Origin: JBLMZW01 sp050259035
GTDB taxonomy: Bacteria > Bacillota > Syntrophomonadia > Syntrophomonadales > DTU052
Length of the DNA stretch: 49,602 bases
NCBI GenBank assembly: GCA_050259035.1
Contig: JBLMZW010000226.1
Location: forward strand, 1-49,602
Reading direction: 5' to 3'
Made by a program: the position numbers and the translations under genes
Notes under the pieces: model-generated
The model's database searches: none
What the model was told of the DNA's origin: nothing
Seen by the model: only the letters and a program-made list of their open reading frames with translations
Shown here: in pieces, positions 8,922 to 16,438 of the stretch
Layout of the letters: every line of letters starts with the position of its first letter
Position numbering within the stretch: position 1 is the first letter of the stretch

Positions 8922-10268
8922 ATGATATTGAAGGATAAACTGATCAAAAGCGGACAGTGGGCAGTGGAACAGGCATCATCTCGCGGAGTGGAGGCCGAGA
9001 GCTTCGTCCTGCATAGCGCTGAATTAAGTGTTGAAGTGACTGGCGGGCAGGTTGAGACCTTAAAGCAAGCAGAGCAAATTGGTATTGGGATCCGGGTTCT
9101 GCAGGGCAAACAAGTAGGGTTTTCGTTTACAACTGATTTAAGCGAGACTGCCTTGAGGGATACGTTTGAGAAGGCTGTAATGGGTGCAAAGTACACCGGT
9201 GAGGACGAATTTAACGGTTTTCCCGGTAAGCCAGCGGAGTATCCGCAAATGCAGACGTATGATGAGGAAATTCATAGTACTGATCTGGAGGCCAAGATTG
9301 AACTGGCACGTGAAGCTGAGAGACAAGCCCGGGCTGTAGATAAACGGGTGACCGTAGTTGAAAGGGCCGGATACGAAGATTCGGTCTATTCTATAGCTAT
9401 TGTCAATTCCAGAGGGGTTCAGGCATTTCAAAAGGGTGCTTATTGCGGGGTATATATCTCCTTAGTGGCGGAAGAAAACGGTGATGCTCAGAACGGGTTT
9501 TCAGTAATGGCCCGCAAGCGGATCAAGGAGATGGATCCGGTTGCAGTCGGAAAGGAAGGGGCCAATATCGCACTACGGATGTTGGGAGCCAAAAGTGCAC
9601 CTTCGGCATCAATGCCCTGTATTCTGGAGCCTTACGTTATGACCAGTTTTCTAAATGTATTGTCTGATTCGTTTTCCGCTGATGCGGTGCAGAAGGGAAA
9701 ATCCGCGCTTAAAGGCAAAGTGGGGCAGGAGTTGGCCAGCAAGGAATTGGTCCTGGTGGATGACGGGATATATGAAAAAGGGGTGGGATCTTTTCCGTTT
9801 GATGGCGAAGGCTGGCCCTGCCAGCACACGGTTCTGATTGAGGACGGGGTTTTAAGAGGTTTTCTTTATGATACCTATACTGCTAGAAAGGATAAAACGG
9901 TATCAACCGGCAATGCTTCCCGGGGATCCTTCCGAGGGGGACCATCAGTTGGGACCACCAATTTCTATTTACAGCCTGGAAGATTAACTCCCGAGAACCT
10001 GCGTAAAGACATAGTAAAAGGGCTGTATATAACAGAAGTAATGGGGATGCATACCGCGAATCCGATTTCCGGTGACTTTTCCGTAGGGGCCAGCGGGATT
10101 ATAATAGAAAACGGTGAATTGAAATACCCGGTGCGAGGATTGACTATCGCCGGCAATTTATACGGTTTCCTGAAGGATATCGATGGTATTGGCAACGATC
10201 TTCGTTTCTACGGGACCACCGGCGCGCCGTCAGTGCGAGTGAAGTCTCTTAGCATCGCTGGAGAGTAA
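8922..10268 (+). CDS. pmbA: metalloprotease subunit TldE/PmbA
   Basis: Non-catalytic partner of TldD (448 residues). It shares the TldD fold but lacks HExxxH, as expected for TldE; the complex uses it to complete the substrate chamber. The conserved C-terminal block (GDFSVGASGIIIENGE, about 383-398) and the NxSRG-like segment are visible. The ATG at 8922 follows AGGAGG with 5-base spacing. It is 29 bases after the O-antigen-ligase-like gene and probably co-transcribed with it. Confidence 0.92.
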   Translation: MILKDKLIKSGQWAVEQASSRGVEAESFVLHSAELSVEVTGGQVETLKQAEQIGIGIRVLQGKQVGFSFTTDLSETALRDTFEKAVMGAKYTGEDEFNGFPGKPAEYPQMQTYDEEIHSTDLEAKIELAREAERQARAVDKRVTVVERAGYEDSVYSIAIVNSRGVQAFQKGAYCGVYISLVAEENGDAQNGFSVMARKRIKEMDPVAVGKEGANIALRMLGAKSAPSASMPCILEPYVMTSFLNVLSDSFSADAVQKGKSALKGKVGQELASKELVLVDDGIYEKGVGSFPFDGEGWPCQHTVLIEDGVLRGFLYDTYTARKDKTVSTGNASRGSFRGGPSVGTTNFYLQPGRLTPENLRKDIVKGLYITEVMGMHTANPISGDFSVGASGIIIENGELKYPVRGLTIAGNLYGFLKDIDGIGNDLRFYGTTGAPSVRVKSLSIAGE

Positions 10269-10271
10269 GCC

Positions 10272-10350
10272 GTGAGACGTGAAACGTAAGACGTAAAACG
10301 TGAGACGTGAGACGTTTTAAACCCTTCACGTTTAACTTTTAACGTTTAAC
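10272..10350. repeat. 7-bp tandem repeat with inverted counterpart
   Basis: Six consecutive heptamers of consensus GTRARAC occupy 10272-10313. Shortly after, 10325-10350 read on the opposite strand gives related heptamers (GTTAAAC, GTTAAAA, GTTAAAC). The two arms can pair over roughly 20 of 26 positions into a long imperfect hairpin. It fills nearly all the tldE-aroQ gap and ends just before the aroQ ribosome site. Confidence 0.8.
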
Positions 10351-10370
10351 CTTTACCGTGGAGGAGAATA

Positions 10371-10814
10371 ATGAAGAAGATACTGGTAATGAACGGTCCC
10401 AATCTCAATATGTTGGGAAAAAGGGAACCAGAATTGTACGGATCTGTCAGCCTGGCCGATATCCAGGTGGAGATGTTAAAACGGGCCAAAAATTCAGATG
10501 TCGAGCTGGAGTTTTTTCAGTCCAACCACGAGGGAGAGTTAATCGATCGCCTGCATGAAGCTCGCGAAAAGGTAGATGCTGTGATAATAAATGCCGGGGG
10601 GCTGACACATACCAGTGTTTCTTTGCACGATGCCCTGCGGGTGGCAGCGGTGCCGGTAATCGAGGTACACATGAGTAATATTTACAGCCGCGAGGAGTTT
10701 AGGCAGAAGAGTCTTATTGCACCTGCAGCCGTAGGTGGAATATTCGGCTTTGGTACCATGAGTTATTATCTGGCCCTGGACGCAGCGTTGGCCTTGTTAC
10801 AAGACAGGGAGTGA
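10371..10814 (+). CDS. aroQ: type II 3-dehydroquinate dehydratase
   Basis: Dehydrates 3-dehydroquinate to 3-dehydroshikimate in the shikimate pathway; cytosolic dodecamer. At 147 residues it is full length. It has the N-terminal GPNLNMLGKREPE block and the lid-loop Tyr in ELYG, then INAGGLTHTSVSLHDAL and the catalytic-His motif EVHMSN. Two small departures from the consensus are seen: NAGG for NPGA, and SNIYSRE where SNIHARE is usual. Start ATG with GGAGGAG upstream. The M24 peptidase follows almost without a gap. Confidence 0.95.
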   Translation: MKKILVMNGPNLNMLGKREPELYGSVSLADIQVEMLKRAKNSDVELEFFQSNHEGELIDRLHEAREKVDAVIINAGGLTHTSVSLHDALRVAAVPVIEVHMSNIYSREEFRQKSLIAPAAVGGIFGFGTMSYYLALDAALALLQDRE

Positions 10815-10853
10815 TAAACCATATATCAATCCAGATTAAAACGATTCCGTGAA

Positions 10854-11870
10854 TTGATGGATGAAAACAATTGTCAGGGATTTATAGTAAGTCATCCCGC
10901 TAATATGTATTACCTTTCCGGGTTTTCCGGGGAAGGTGTTCTTTTTATTGACGTTGAACGCCAGATAATATTAACCGATGGTCGTTATCTGGAAGCAGCT
11001 GCCGCTGAATGTCCTGGATTTGAGGCCCGACAAACATCGGATCAGAATCTGGTGGAGTTAAGCGGTGGATCGAAAAAAGTGGGCATCGAAAGCACCCATG
11101 TTACTTACCAGCGGTTTCAGACTTGGCAGAGGATAATAGGAGAAAAACTGCAGCCGCAGGCCGCACTGATAGAGCAATTGCGCTCTGTCAAAGACGAGAG
11201 TGAGATAGATCTAATACGCGAAGCGGTTCATATAGGTGATCAGGTCTACCTAACGATTTTGCCAATGCTGCAGCCTGGGATTAGCGAGCGGGCTGTCGCA
11301 CTGGAGATAGACCACCAATTAAAACTTATGGGGTGTGATAAGGAGGCCTTCGAGACTATTGTAATTTCCGGCCGCCGTACCAGTATGCCGCATGGGAAAC
11401 CTTCCGAGAAGGAAATTGAAAAGGGCGAATTGGTTACCATGGATTTTGGGGGTTTCTATCGGTGTTATGCCGGGGATATGACCAGAACTGTAGCAGTAGG
11501 TAAATCGTGCTCCCGTACTCGCAGCATGTATGGCCGGGTTCTGGAGGCTCAGCTGGAAGCAATAGCAACGGTTGAGGCAGGCCGAACCTGCCGCGAGGTG
11601 GATGAGGCAGCCCGCCGAGTATTTAAAAAGTATGAGTTGGACTCCTATTTTCTCCACTCAACCGGTCATGGCCTGGGTCTCGAGATTCATGAAATGCCGG
11701 CTGTCTCCTCCCGCAGCGAGACAGTTCTTAAAGAAAATATGGTGATTACTATAGAACCTGGAGTTTATCTTCAAGATTGGGGAGGAGTTCGCATAGAAGA
11801 TGTCGTACTAGTTAAGAGCGGTGGACATCAGGTCTTAACCAAAAGCGGTAAAGATTTAGTTGTCACATAG
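10854..11870 (+). CDS. pepQ: M24 family Xaa-Pro aminopeptidase
   Basis: Metallopeptidase that removes N-terminal residues preceding proline or cleaves Xaa-Pro dipeptides. It has the creatinase N-domain (NPANMYYLSGFSG-type segment) followed by the pita-bread domain with all five metal ligands in order: Asp in MDFGGFY, Asp in AGDMTRT, His in STGHGLG, Glu in ITIEPGVY and Glu in RIEDVVL. The first standard start is TTG at 10854 (338 residues), but it has no ribosome site. Family-like sequence (YQSRLKRFREL) continues upstream to ATA at 10821, which sits 9 bases after AGGGAG; translation may begin there. It lies between aroQ and efp, a common Firmicutes order. Confidence 0.9.
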   Translation: MMDENNCQGFIVSHPANMYYLSGFSGEGVLFIDVERQIILTDGRYLEAAAAECPGFEARQTSDQNLVELSGGSKKVGIESTHVTYQRFQTWQRIIGEKLQPQAALIEQLRSVKDESEIDLIREAVHIGDQVYLTILPMLQPGISERAVALEIDHQLKLMGCDKEAFETIVISGRRTSMPHGKPSEKEIEKGELVTMDFGGFYRCYAGDMTRTVAVGKSCSRTRSMYGRVLEAQLEAIATVEAGRTCREVDEAARRVFKKYELDSYFLHSTGHGLGLEIHEMPAVSSRSETVLKENMVITIEPGVYLQDWGGVRIEDVVLVKSGGHQVLTKSGKDLVVT

Positions 11871-11899
11871 GGTGCAATTAATTGGAGGGGTGTTCTTAA

Positions 11900-12457
11900 G
11901 TGATTTCTGTTAATGATTTCAGAACTGGTTTGACCATTGAAGTGGACGGCGGAGTCTGGCAGGTAGTTGATTTTCAGCATGTTAAACCGGGTAAAGGTGC
12001 GGCTTTTGTAAGAAGCAAACTGAAAAATGTGAAAACCGGGTCGGTGGTTGAGAAGACTTTCCGGGCTGGTGAGAAAGTCCCGCGCGCCCGGGTGGAAAAA
12101 CGGGAAATGCAGTATCTTTATGGCAGCGGGGATGAGTATGTCTTCATGGATACGGAGAGTTATGATCAGGTTACACTCAGCAAAGAACAGCTTGGCGATG
12201 GCCTGAAGTATATTAAGGAAAACATGAACATACAGGTTCTTACGTTTCAATCTGAAGTAATGGGTATAGAAATACCAAACTTTGTTGAGCTGCAGGTTGC
12301 GGAGACTGAGCCCGGGATTAAGGGTGACACCGCTACCGGAGCGACCAAGGCGGCTATTTTGGAAACCGGTGCAGTGATTCAGGTTCCGCTTTTTGTTAAC
12401 GTTGGAGATAGGATAAGGATAGATACCAGAACCGGGCTGTACATGGAACGGGCATAA
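11900..12457 (+). CDS. efp: translation elongation factor P
   Basis: EF-P (185 residues, full length) enters the ribosomal E site and relieves stalling at proline runs. Three beta-barrel domains are expected. The tip loop of domain I reads KPGKGAAFVR, with the Lys that is modified in many bacteria. The C-terminal signature VFVNVGDRIRIDTRTG is in its usual place (LFVNVGDRIRID here). GTG start with GGAGGGG upstream; the gap to the peptidase gene is 29 bases. Confidence 0.96.
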   Translation: MISVNDFRTGLTIEVDGGVWQVVDFQHVKPGKGAAFVRSKLKNVKTGSVVEKTFRAGEKVPRARVEKREMQYLYGSGDEYVFMDTESYDQVTLSKEQLGDGLKYIKENMNIQVLTFQSEVMGIEIPNFVELQVAETEPGIKGDTATGATKAAILETGAVIQVPLFVNVGDRIRIDTRTGLYMERA

Positions 12458-12483
12458 TCTAACAAACCATTCCGTATTAAAAT

Positions 12484-12571
12484 GCCGTTGAAACCAACGG
12501 CTCTCTTGCATTTGAGTATAATCCTTACGGGAAAAGGCGCGGTCGGAGGGAACTAATTTTGCTGCGCCTTT
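12484..12571 (+). terminator. two hairpins downstream of efp
   Basis: A perfect 7-bp stem (GCCGTTG 12484-12490 with CAACGGC 12495-12501, loop AAAC) is followed by a pyrimidine-rich run without a true U-tract. A second 8-bp stem pairs AAAGGCGC (12533-12540) with GCGCCTTT (12564-12571) across a 23-base loop. The first is the better terminator candidate. The rest of this 279-base gap up to 12736 shows no gene; promoters for the next gene are not obvious. Confidence 0.45.
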
Positions 12572-12736
12572 ATTGATGCGAATTATTTATGGGCAGGGTG
12601 ATTCTCTTTAAGTGGTTTTATATCGTTCGATGTGTATACCTTCAAATGTATTCTTTGGATTCCACTGAATGAAAGCATTAATTAACTGCTCTCCGAGCAT
12701 AATAAGAAGGAAAAAAGTCCGGAGGGTGGTTTTATC

Positions 12737-13177
12737 TTGAAAGACCTGGCTCAGAGAATAAGTTATCTCCAGGGTTTAAGCGAGGGAATGAAGGTCACTG
12801 AAAGTGGTCCGCAGGGCAAGATGATTGTAGAGATGCTGGAGGTGCTTTCCCAACTGGCCAACCAGATGGAAGAAATCACTGAGAATATAAGTGACCTGCA
12901 GGATTATGTGGAGAGTTTGGACAGTGATTTTTGTGATCTGAAGTCTGACTTCTATGATGAAGAAGATGAGGATGACGAGTTTGTCGAGGTAAAGTGCAAG
13001 CACTGCGGTGAGGATGTCTACTTTGAATCCGATGTTCTTGAGGACGAGGACGTTATCGAAATAATATGTCCCCGCTGCAACGAAGTGGTTTATGTTAATG
13101 ATGGCAGTTATGATTATGAGCCGGCAGTTATCCAGCCGGATATAGGTGCCAGCAAGATGGAGCAACCACGTTCATAA
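12737..13177 (+). CDS. acidic zinc-ribbon protein, CD1247 N-terminal domain type
   Basis: Protein of 146 residues found widely in Clostridia, function unknown. The N-terminal ~70 residues form a helical domain (DLAQRISYLQGLSEGM). A very acidic linker (EEDEDDEF) follows, then a zinc-ribbon with two Cys pairs, CKHCG and CPRCN, at about 95-115. Start TTG with GGAGGG 11 bases upstream. It commonly follows efp in Firmicutes, so a link to translation or sporulation is possible but unproven. The strong bidirectional terminator lies just downstream. Confidence 0.75.
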   Translation: MKDLAQRISYLQGLSEGMKVTESGPQGKMIVEMLEVLSQLANQMEEITENISDLQDYVESLDSDFCDLKSDFYDEEDEDDEFVEVKCKHCGEDVYFESDVLEDEDVIEIICPRCNEVVYVNDGSYDYEPAVIQPDIGASKMEQPRS

Positions 13178-13190
13178 GGGTTTAGAAAAT

Positions 13191-13223
13191 AAAGAAGCAG
13201 GAATGTGATTAGCCTGCTTCTTT
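13191..13223. terminator. bidirectional intrinsic terminator
   Basis: An 11-bp perfect stem (13191-13201 with 13213-13223) with an 11-base loop. T-rich sequence follows on the plus strand, and A-rich sequence on the other side gives U residues for the minus transcript. It separates the convergent zinc-ribbon gene and galT. Confidence 0.85.
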
Positions 13224-13254
13224 TGTGTTTTCTTGAAAAAAATCTGATATTAAA

Positions 13255-14262
13255 TTAATCTGGCAGGGCACCAGCTAGGGATTCGGCTGCCCATTCGGGT
13301 GCAACGGGATTGATATAGCATCCGCTGGCTATTTCTACTCCAGAATTTACGATTAGACGCGGCCAGATCTCAACCAGCCAGTGACGTCCGGCCCTCGCCG
13401 GATCGTTAATAGGAGAAGTGTTAACAATCAGGTTATATGAAAGGTCTGGCACCAACTTAATAAGCCCAGCAACAACTCTTCTGCTAATATCGGCTAGTTC
13501 TTGTATCTGCTCCGGACTTATTTGGCCAAAATCCTCGCAGTGTTTACGAGGTACTATCCAGGTTTCGTAAGGGAATCTGGATGCATACGGACACAAGACC
13601 ACGAATTCACTGGTTTCCAAAACCAGCCTGCCGCGTTCTTCCAGGTCCTGGCGAACTATATCGCAATATAGACAGTGTCCGGTTTCCTTCTGATATGCTT
13701 CCAGACCCTCAGCCTGATCAGGCACATAAGGCAGGGCGGCAATCTGGGTGTGGCTATGGCTGAGGGAAGCCCCGGCAAATAGACCATGGTTTTTGTATAT
13801 CTGAATGTACTTTATCCGTTCATTAGAGGAAAGAACACGATACCTTTCTCCCAGAACCTTAAAAAGTGCAGTTAAGTTCTCAGATGAATGCTGGTAAAAT
13901 TCCAGATTATGCAGGGGTGTTTCTACTATTACCTCATGAGCACCGTAGTTGCCCTGATGGGTATAAACGCCGGTAGCAATATGTTCGGTGCTGGCTTCTG
14001 ACCGAAAAGCCGGAAACTTATTGGGGAAAGCCCTAACAATCCAGCCCGGGCCATCCTTTTCGGTCCCCTCCGGTCTAACCACTGCTATTTCCGAAGGAGT
14101 CATGGATTCATTACCCCCGCAAAAGGGGCAAAGTTTATCTGTTTTAAGGTTCCCACCAGGTGCAGTATGTGAAGGTACCGGAAGGTCACCCGGACGAACC
14201 GATCTTTCCGTAGCTATTACCACCCAATTGCCTCTAACCATATCCCGCCTCAGCTCAGGCAC
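13255..14262 (-). CDS. galT: galactose-1-phosphate uridylyltransferase
   Basis: Leloir-pathway enzyme exchanging UMP between UDP-glucose and galactose-1-phosphate; HIT superfamily. Residues use the GTG start at 14262 (335 residues), chosen for its GGAGG 11 bases upstream; an in-frame ATG at 14325 would add 21 non-homologous residues. The active-site motif HSHTQ is at about 169-173, the His-x-His being the nucleotidyl-transfer site. CPFCGG near 45-50 supplies zinc-type cysteines. No galK or galE is present in the window, so it may serve nucleotide-sugar salvage. Confidence is high for the family; substrate could also be another sugar phosphate. Confidence 0.88.
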   Translation of the reverse strand: MPELRRDMVRGNWVVIATERSVRPGDLPVPSHTAPGGNLKTDKLCPFCGGNESMTPSEIAVVRPEGTEKDGPGWIVRAFPNKFPAFRSEASTEHIATGVYTHQGNYGAHEVIVETPLHNLEFYQHSSENLTALFKVLGERYRVLSSNERIKYIQIYKNHGLFAGASLSHSHTQIAALPYVPDQAEGLEAYQKETGHCLYCDIVRQDLEERGRLVLETSEFVVLCPYASRFPYETWIVPRKHCEDFGQISPEQIQELADISRRVVAGLIKLVPDLSYNLIVNTSPINDPARAGRHWLVEIWPRLIVNSGVEIASGCYINPVAPEWAAESLAGALPD

Positions 14263-14456
14263 AGTGAATCCTTCCTCCTTCCAGCTTAAACAAGGTTTAT
14301 GCTCATATAAATTATAATACAACACTCACGGCATGCTTGCACGGTTTAACGAATTGGAGACTGATGATACATAACAGGAAGGAAATAGGGTATTTTCTAG
14401 CGAAGTCCTAAACCTGGTATAAAAGAATTATTGATCCAGGCACTGGAGGGTAACTA

Positions 14457-15617
14457 ATGGAATTTGAGTTGTCACTCGATCAAAAGGGATTGAGTAAGGA
14501 TTTTGAGGAGTTTTCACGGAGGTTTTTGGCTCCAATTGCGAGCGAGTGTGACGAAAACCAGGAGTTTATACCCTGGGATATCTGGAAAAGGATGGCTTCC
14601 CTCGGTTACTGCGGACTTCCCATATCCAGAGAATTCGGGGGAGCTGGTTTGGGTGCGCTTGATACCTGCATATGTATGGAAGCCGCCGGGCGCGGCGGAG
14701 CAGCCGCCGGCCACTTATTATCTTGGGCGGTAAGCATGTGTCTGGCCTCTATTCCTATTATGAAATTCGGAACCCGGGAACAGAAGGAACATTACCTGCC
14801 GGAGATTGCCCGGGGTGAATTAATATGTTCATTTTGTCTAACTGAACCCGATGCCGGATCCGATGCCGGCGGCATGAGAACCAGAGCGGTCCGGGACGGG
14901 AATTATTATGTTTTGAATGGCAGCAAGGCATTCATTACTAACGGACCAATCGGAGATTTATTTCTGGTTTTTGCAGTTACTGATCCAGATAAGGGTCCTA
15001 AAGGAATCAGTGCTTTCCTGATAGAAAAAGATTTTCCGGGCTTTAAACGAGGTAAGAAGTTGGACAAAATGGGGATGCGTTCGTCTCCCACCGGCGACCT
15101 GATTTTTAATGATTGCCTGGTGCCAGCTGCCAATCTCCTGGGAGCGGAGGGGGACGGCTTCAAAAAAATTGCTCATCGTACTCTGGAGTGGGAGAGGGCT
15201 AATTTTTCATTCTTTATTGGGGTCATGGAGTACAATCTCCGCCAGTCAATACAATACGCACGGGAAAGGATTCAATTTAAACGACCGATATCTGATTTTC
15301 AAGCGGTCAGGCACATGCTGGCGGAAATGAAAATTGAATTGGATGCGGCGCGTCTGATGTATTATCGGATAGCCTGGATGATAGATAAGAATCTGGTGCC
15401 AGCTCCAGTTGAGGCATCGTCGGCTAAAATTTTTCTGGCGCGGGCAATGAAAAAGAATGCGGATTACGCAGTTCAGATTCACGGGGCCAACGGGATGATG
15501 AAAGAGTATTCCGTGGAAAGGTCTTTAAGAGATTATAAACTACTGGAAATTGGCGGTGGTACGGCTCAAATTCAATTGGATATTATAGCCCGAGAATTGC
15601 TTGGAACAGGGAGGTAG
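14457..15617 (+). CDS. acyl-CoA dehydrogenase, isovaleryl/long-chain-type active site
   Basis: FAD enzyme (386 residues) that makes a trans-2 double bond in acyl-CoA and passes electrons to ETF. Family motifs seen include CLTEPDAGSD (about 126-135) and the C-terminal LLEIGGGTAQIQ. The usual catalytic Glu of the short/medium-chain type (YEGT) is Gly at about 367. A Glu at about 246 (LEWERAN) matches the alternative base used by isovaleryl- and long-chain-type enzymes. RBS GGAGGG before ATG. It forms an operon with etfB (8-base gap) and etfA. The physiological substrate is not determinable here. Confidence 0.9.
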   Translation: MEFELSLDQKGLSKDFEEFSRRFLAPIASECDENQEFIPWDIWKRMASLGYCGLPISREFGGAGLGALDTCICMEAAGRGGAAAGHLLSWAVSMCLASIPIMKFGTREQKEHYLPEIARGELICSFCLTEPDAGSDAGGMRTRAVRDGNYYVLNGSKAFITNGPIGDLFLVFAVTDPDKGPKGISAFLIEKDFPGFKRGKKLDKMGMRSSPTGDLIFNDCLVPAANLLGAEGDGFKKIAHRTLEWERANFSFFIGVMEYNLRQSIQYARERIQFKRPISDFQAVRHMLAEMKIELDAARLMYYRIAWMIDKNLVPAPVEASSAKIFLARAMKKNADYAVQIHGANGMMKEYSVERSLRDYKLLEIGGGTAQIQLDIIARELLGTGR

Positions 15618-15625
15618 TACACGCC

Positions 15626-16417
15626 ATGCGATGGATAGTATGCATTAAACAGGTGCCAGGTACCATTAATGTTCAAGTTGACCGCCAAACCAACAACCTG
15701 GTTCGAGAGGGAATACCCGGAATAATAAACCCGTTTGATCTTAACGCCTTAGAGGCTGCTTTGGAATTAAGGGATAATTACGGTGGGCGGGTAACAGCTG
15801 TGACCATGGGACCGCCGCAGGCTATAGAATCCCTAAGAGACGCATTGGCCATGGGTGCTGATGAAGCAGTTCTTCTATGTGATCAGAAGTTTAGAGGAGC
15901 AGATACCCTGGCCACTTCGTATACCCTTGCCGAGGCGATAAAAAGACTCGCACCCTACCGGCTGATAATATGCGGGAAGCAGGCCATTGACGGGGATACC
16001 GCCCAGGTTGGACCGGAAATAGCTGAATGGCTGGGACTACCACAGTTAACAGGGCTGAGCAGGATCGAACTAAATGGAGAGACTCTAATCGGGCAAAAGG
16101 ACGGGGAAAACGGTTTTGACCGAATGGAAGTGGAGCTTCCGGCTTTGGTAACTGTAGATCGGTTGAACGAGCCGAGGATTCCTTCAGTAGATGGACGACT
16201 CAGAGCTAATCGATCAGCCATTACCGTATGGACAGCAAGGGATTTGGGACTGGCCTGCGAGAGGATAGGCCTTGAAGGTTCCCCCACCCGGGTGGTAAAG
16301 GTGTTTCAACCAGATCATACCCGTCTGGGGAAGGTTCGAACAGGGTCCCCGGAGGAACTGAGCAAATGGTTAATCGAAAGTCTGATTGACCGGGGCTTCA
16401 TTAATAATGAATCTTAA
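15626..16417 (+). CDS. etfB: electron transfer flavoprotein beta subunit
   Basis: ETF beta (263 residues), which binds AMP or, in bifurcating ETFs, a second FAD. It begins MRWIVCIKQVPG, then the NPFDLNALEAAL segment, ALAMGADEAVLL, and the signature GLPQLTGLSRIE region. It works as a heterodimer with the downstream alpha subunit to accept electrons from the adjacent acyl-CoA dehydrogenase. GGGAGG lies upstream of the ATG. Whether this is a bifurcating ETF cannot be decided by eye. Confidence 0.94.
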   Translation: MRWIVCIKQVPGTINVQVDRQTNNLVREGIPGIINPFDLNALEAALELRDNYGGRVTAVTMGPPQAIESLRDALAMGADEAVLLCDQKFRGADTLATSYTLAEAIKRLAPYRLIICGKQAIDGDTAQVGPEIAEWLGLPQLTGLSRIELNGETLIGQKDGENGFDRMEVELPALVTVDRLNEPRIPSVDGRLRANRSAITVWTARDLGLACERIGLEGSPTRVVKVFQPDHTRLGKVRTGSPEELSKWLIESLIDRGFINNES

Positions 16418-16438
16418 TAGACAAAAGGGGAGAATAGA

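Noticed and set aside
10272..10350. CRISPR-like repeat array
   Set aside because: Repeat units are 7 bases with no spacers, so this is a microsatellite rather than a CRISPR.
11828..12511. 227-codon open frame on the minus strand
   Set aside because: Opposite efp, which is certain; its composition is unlike a protein and it has no recognised motif.
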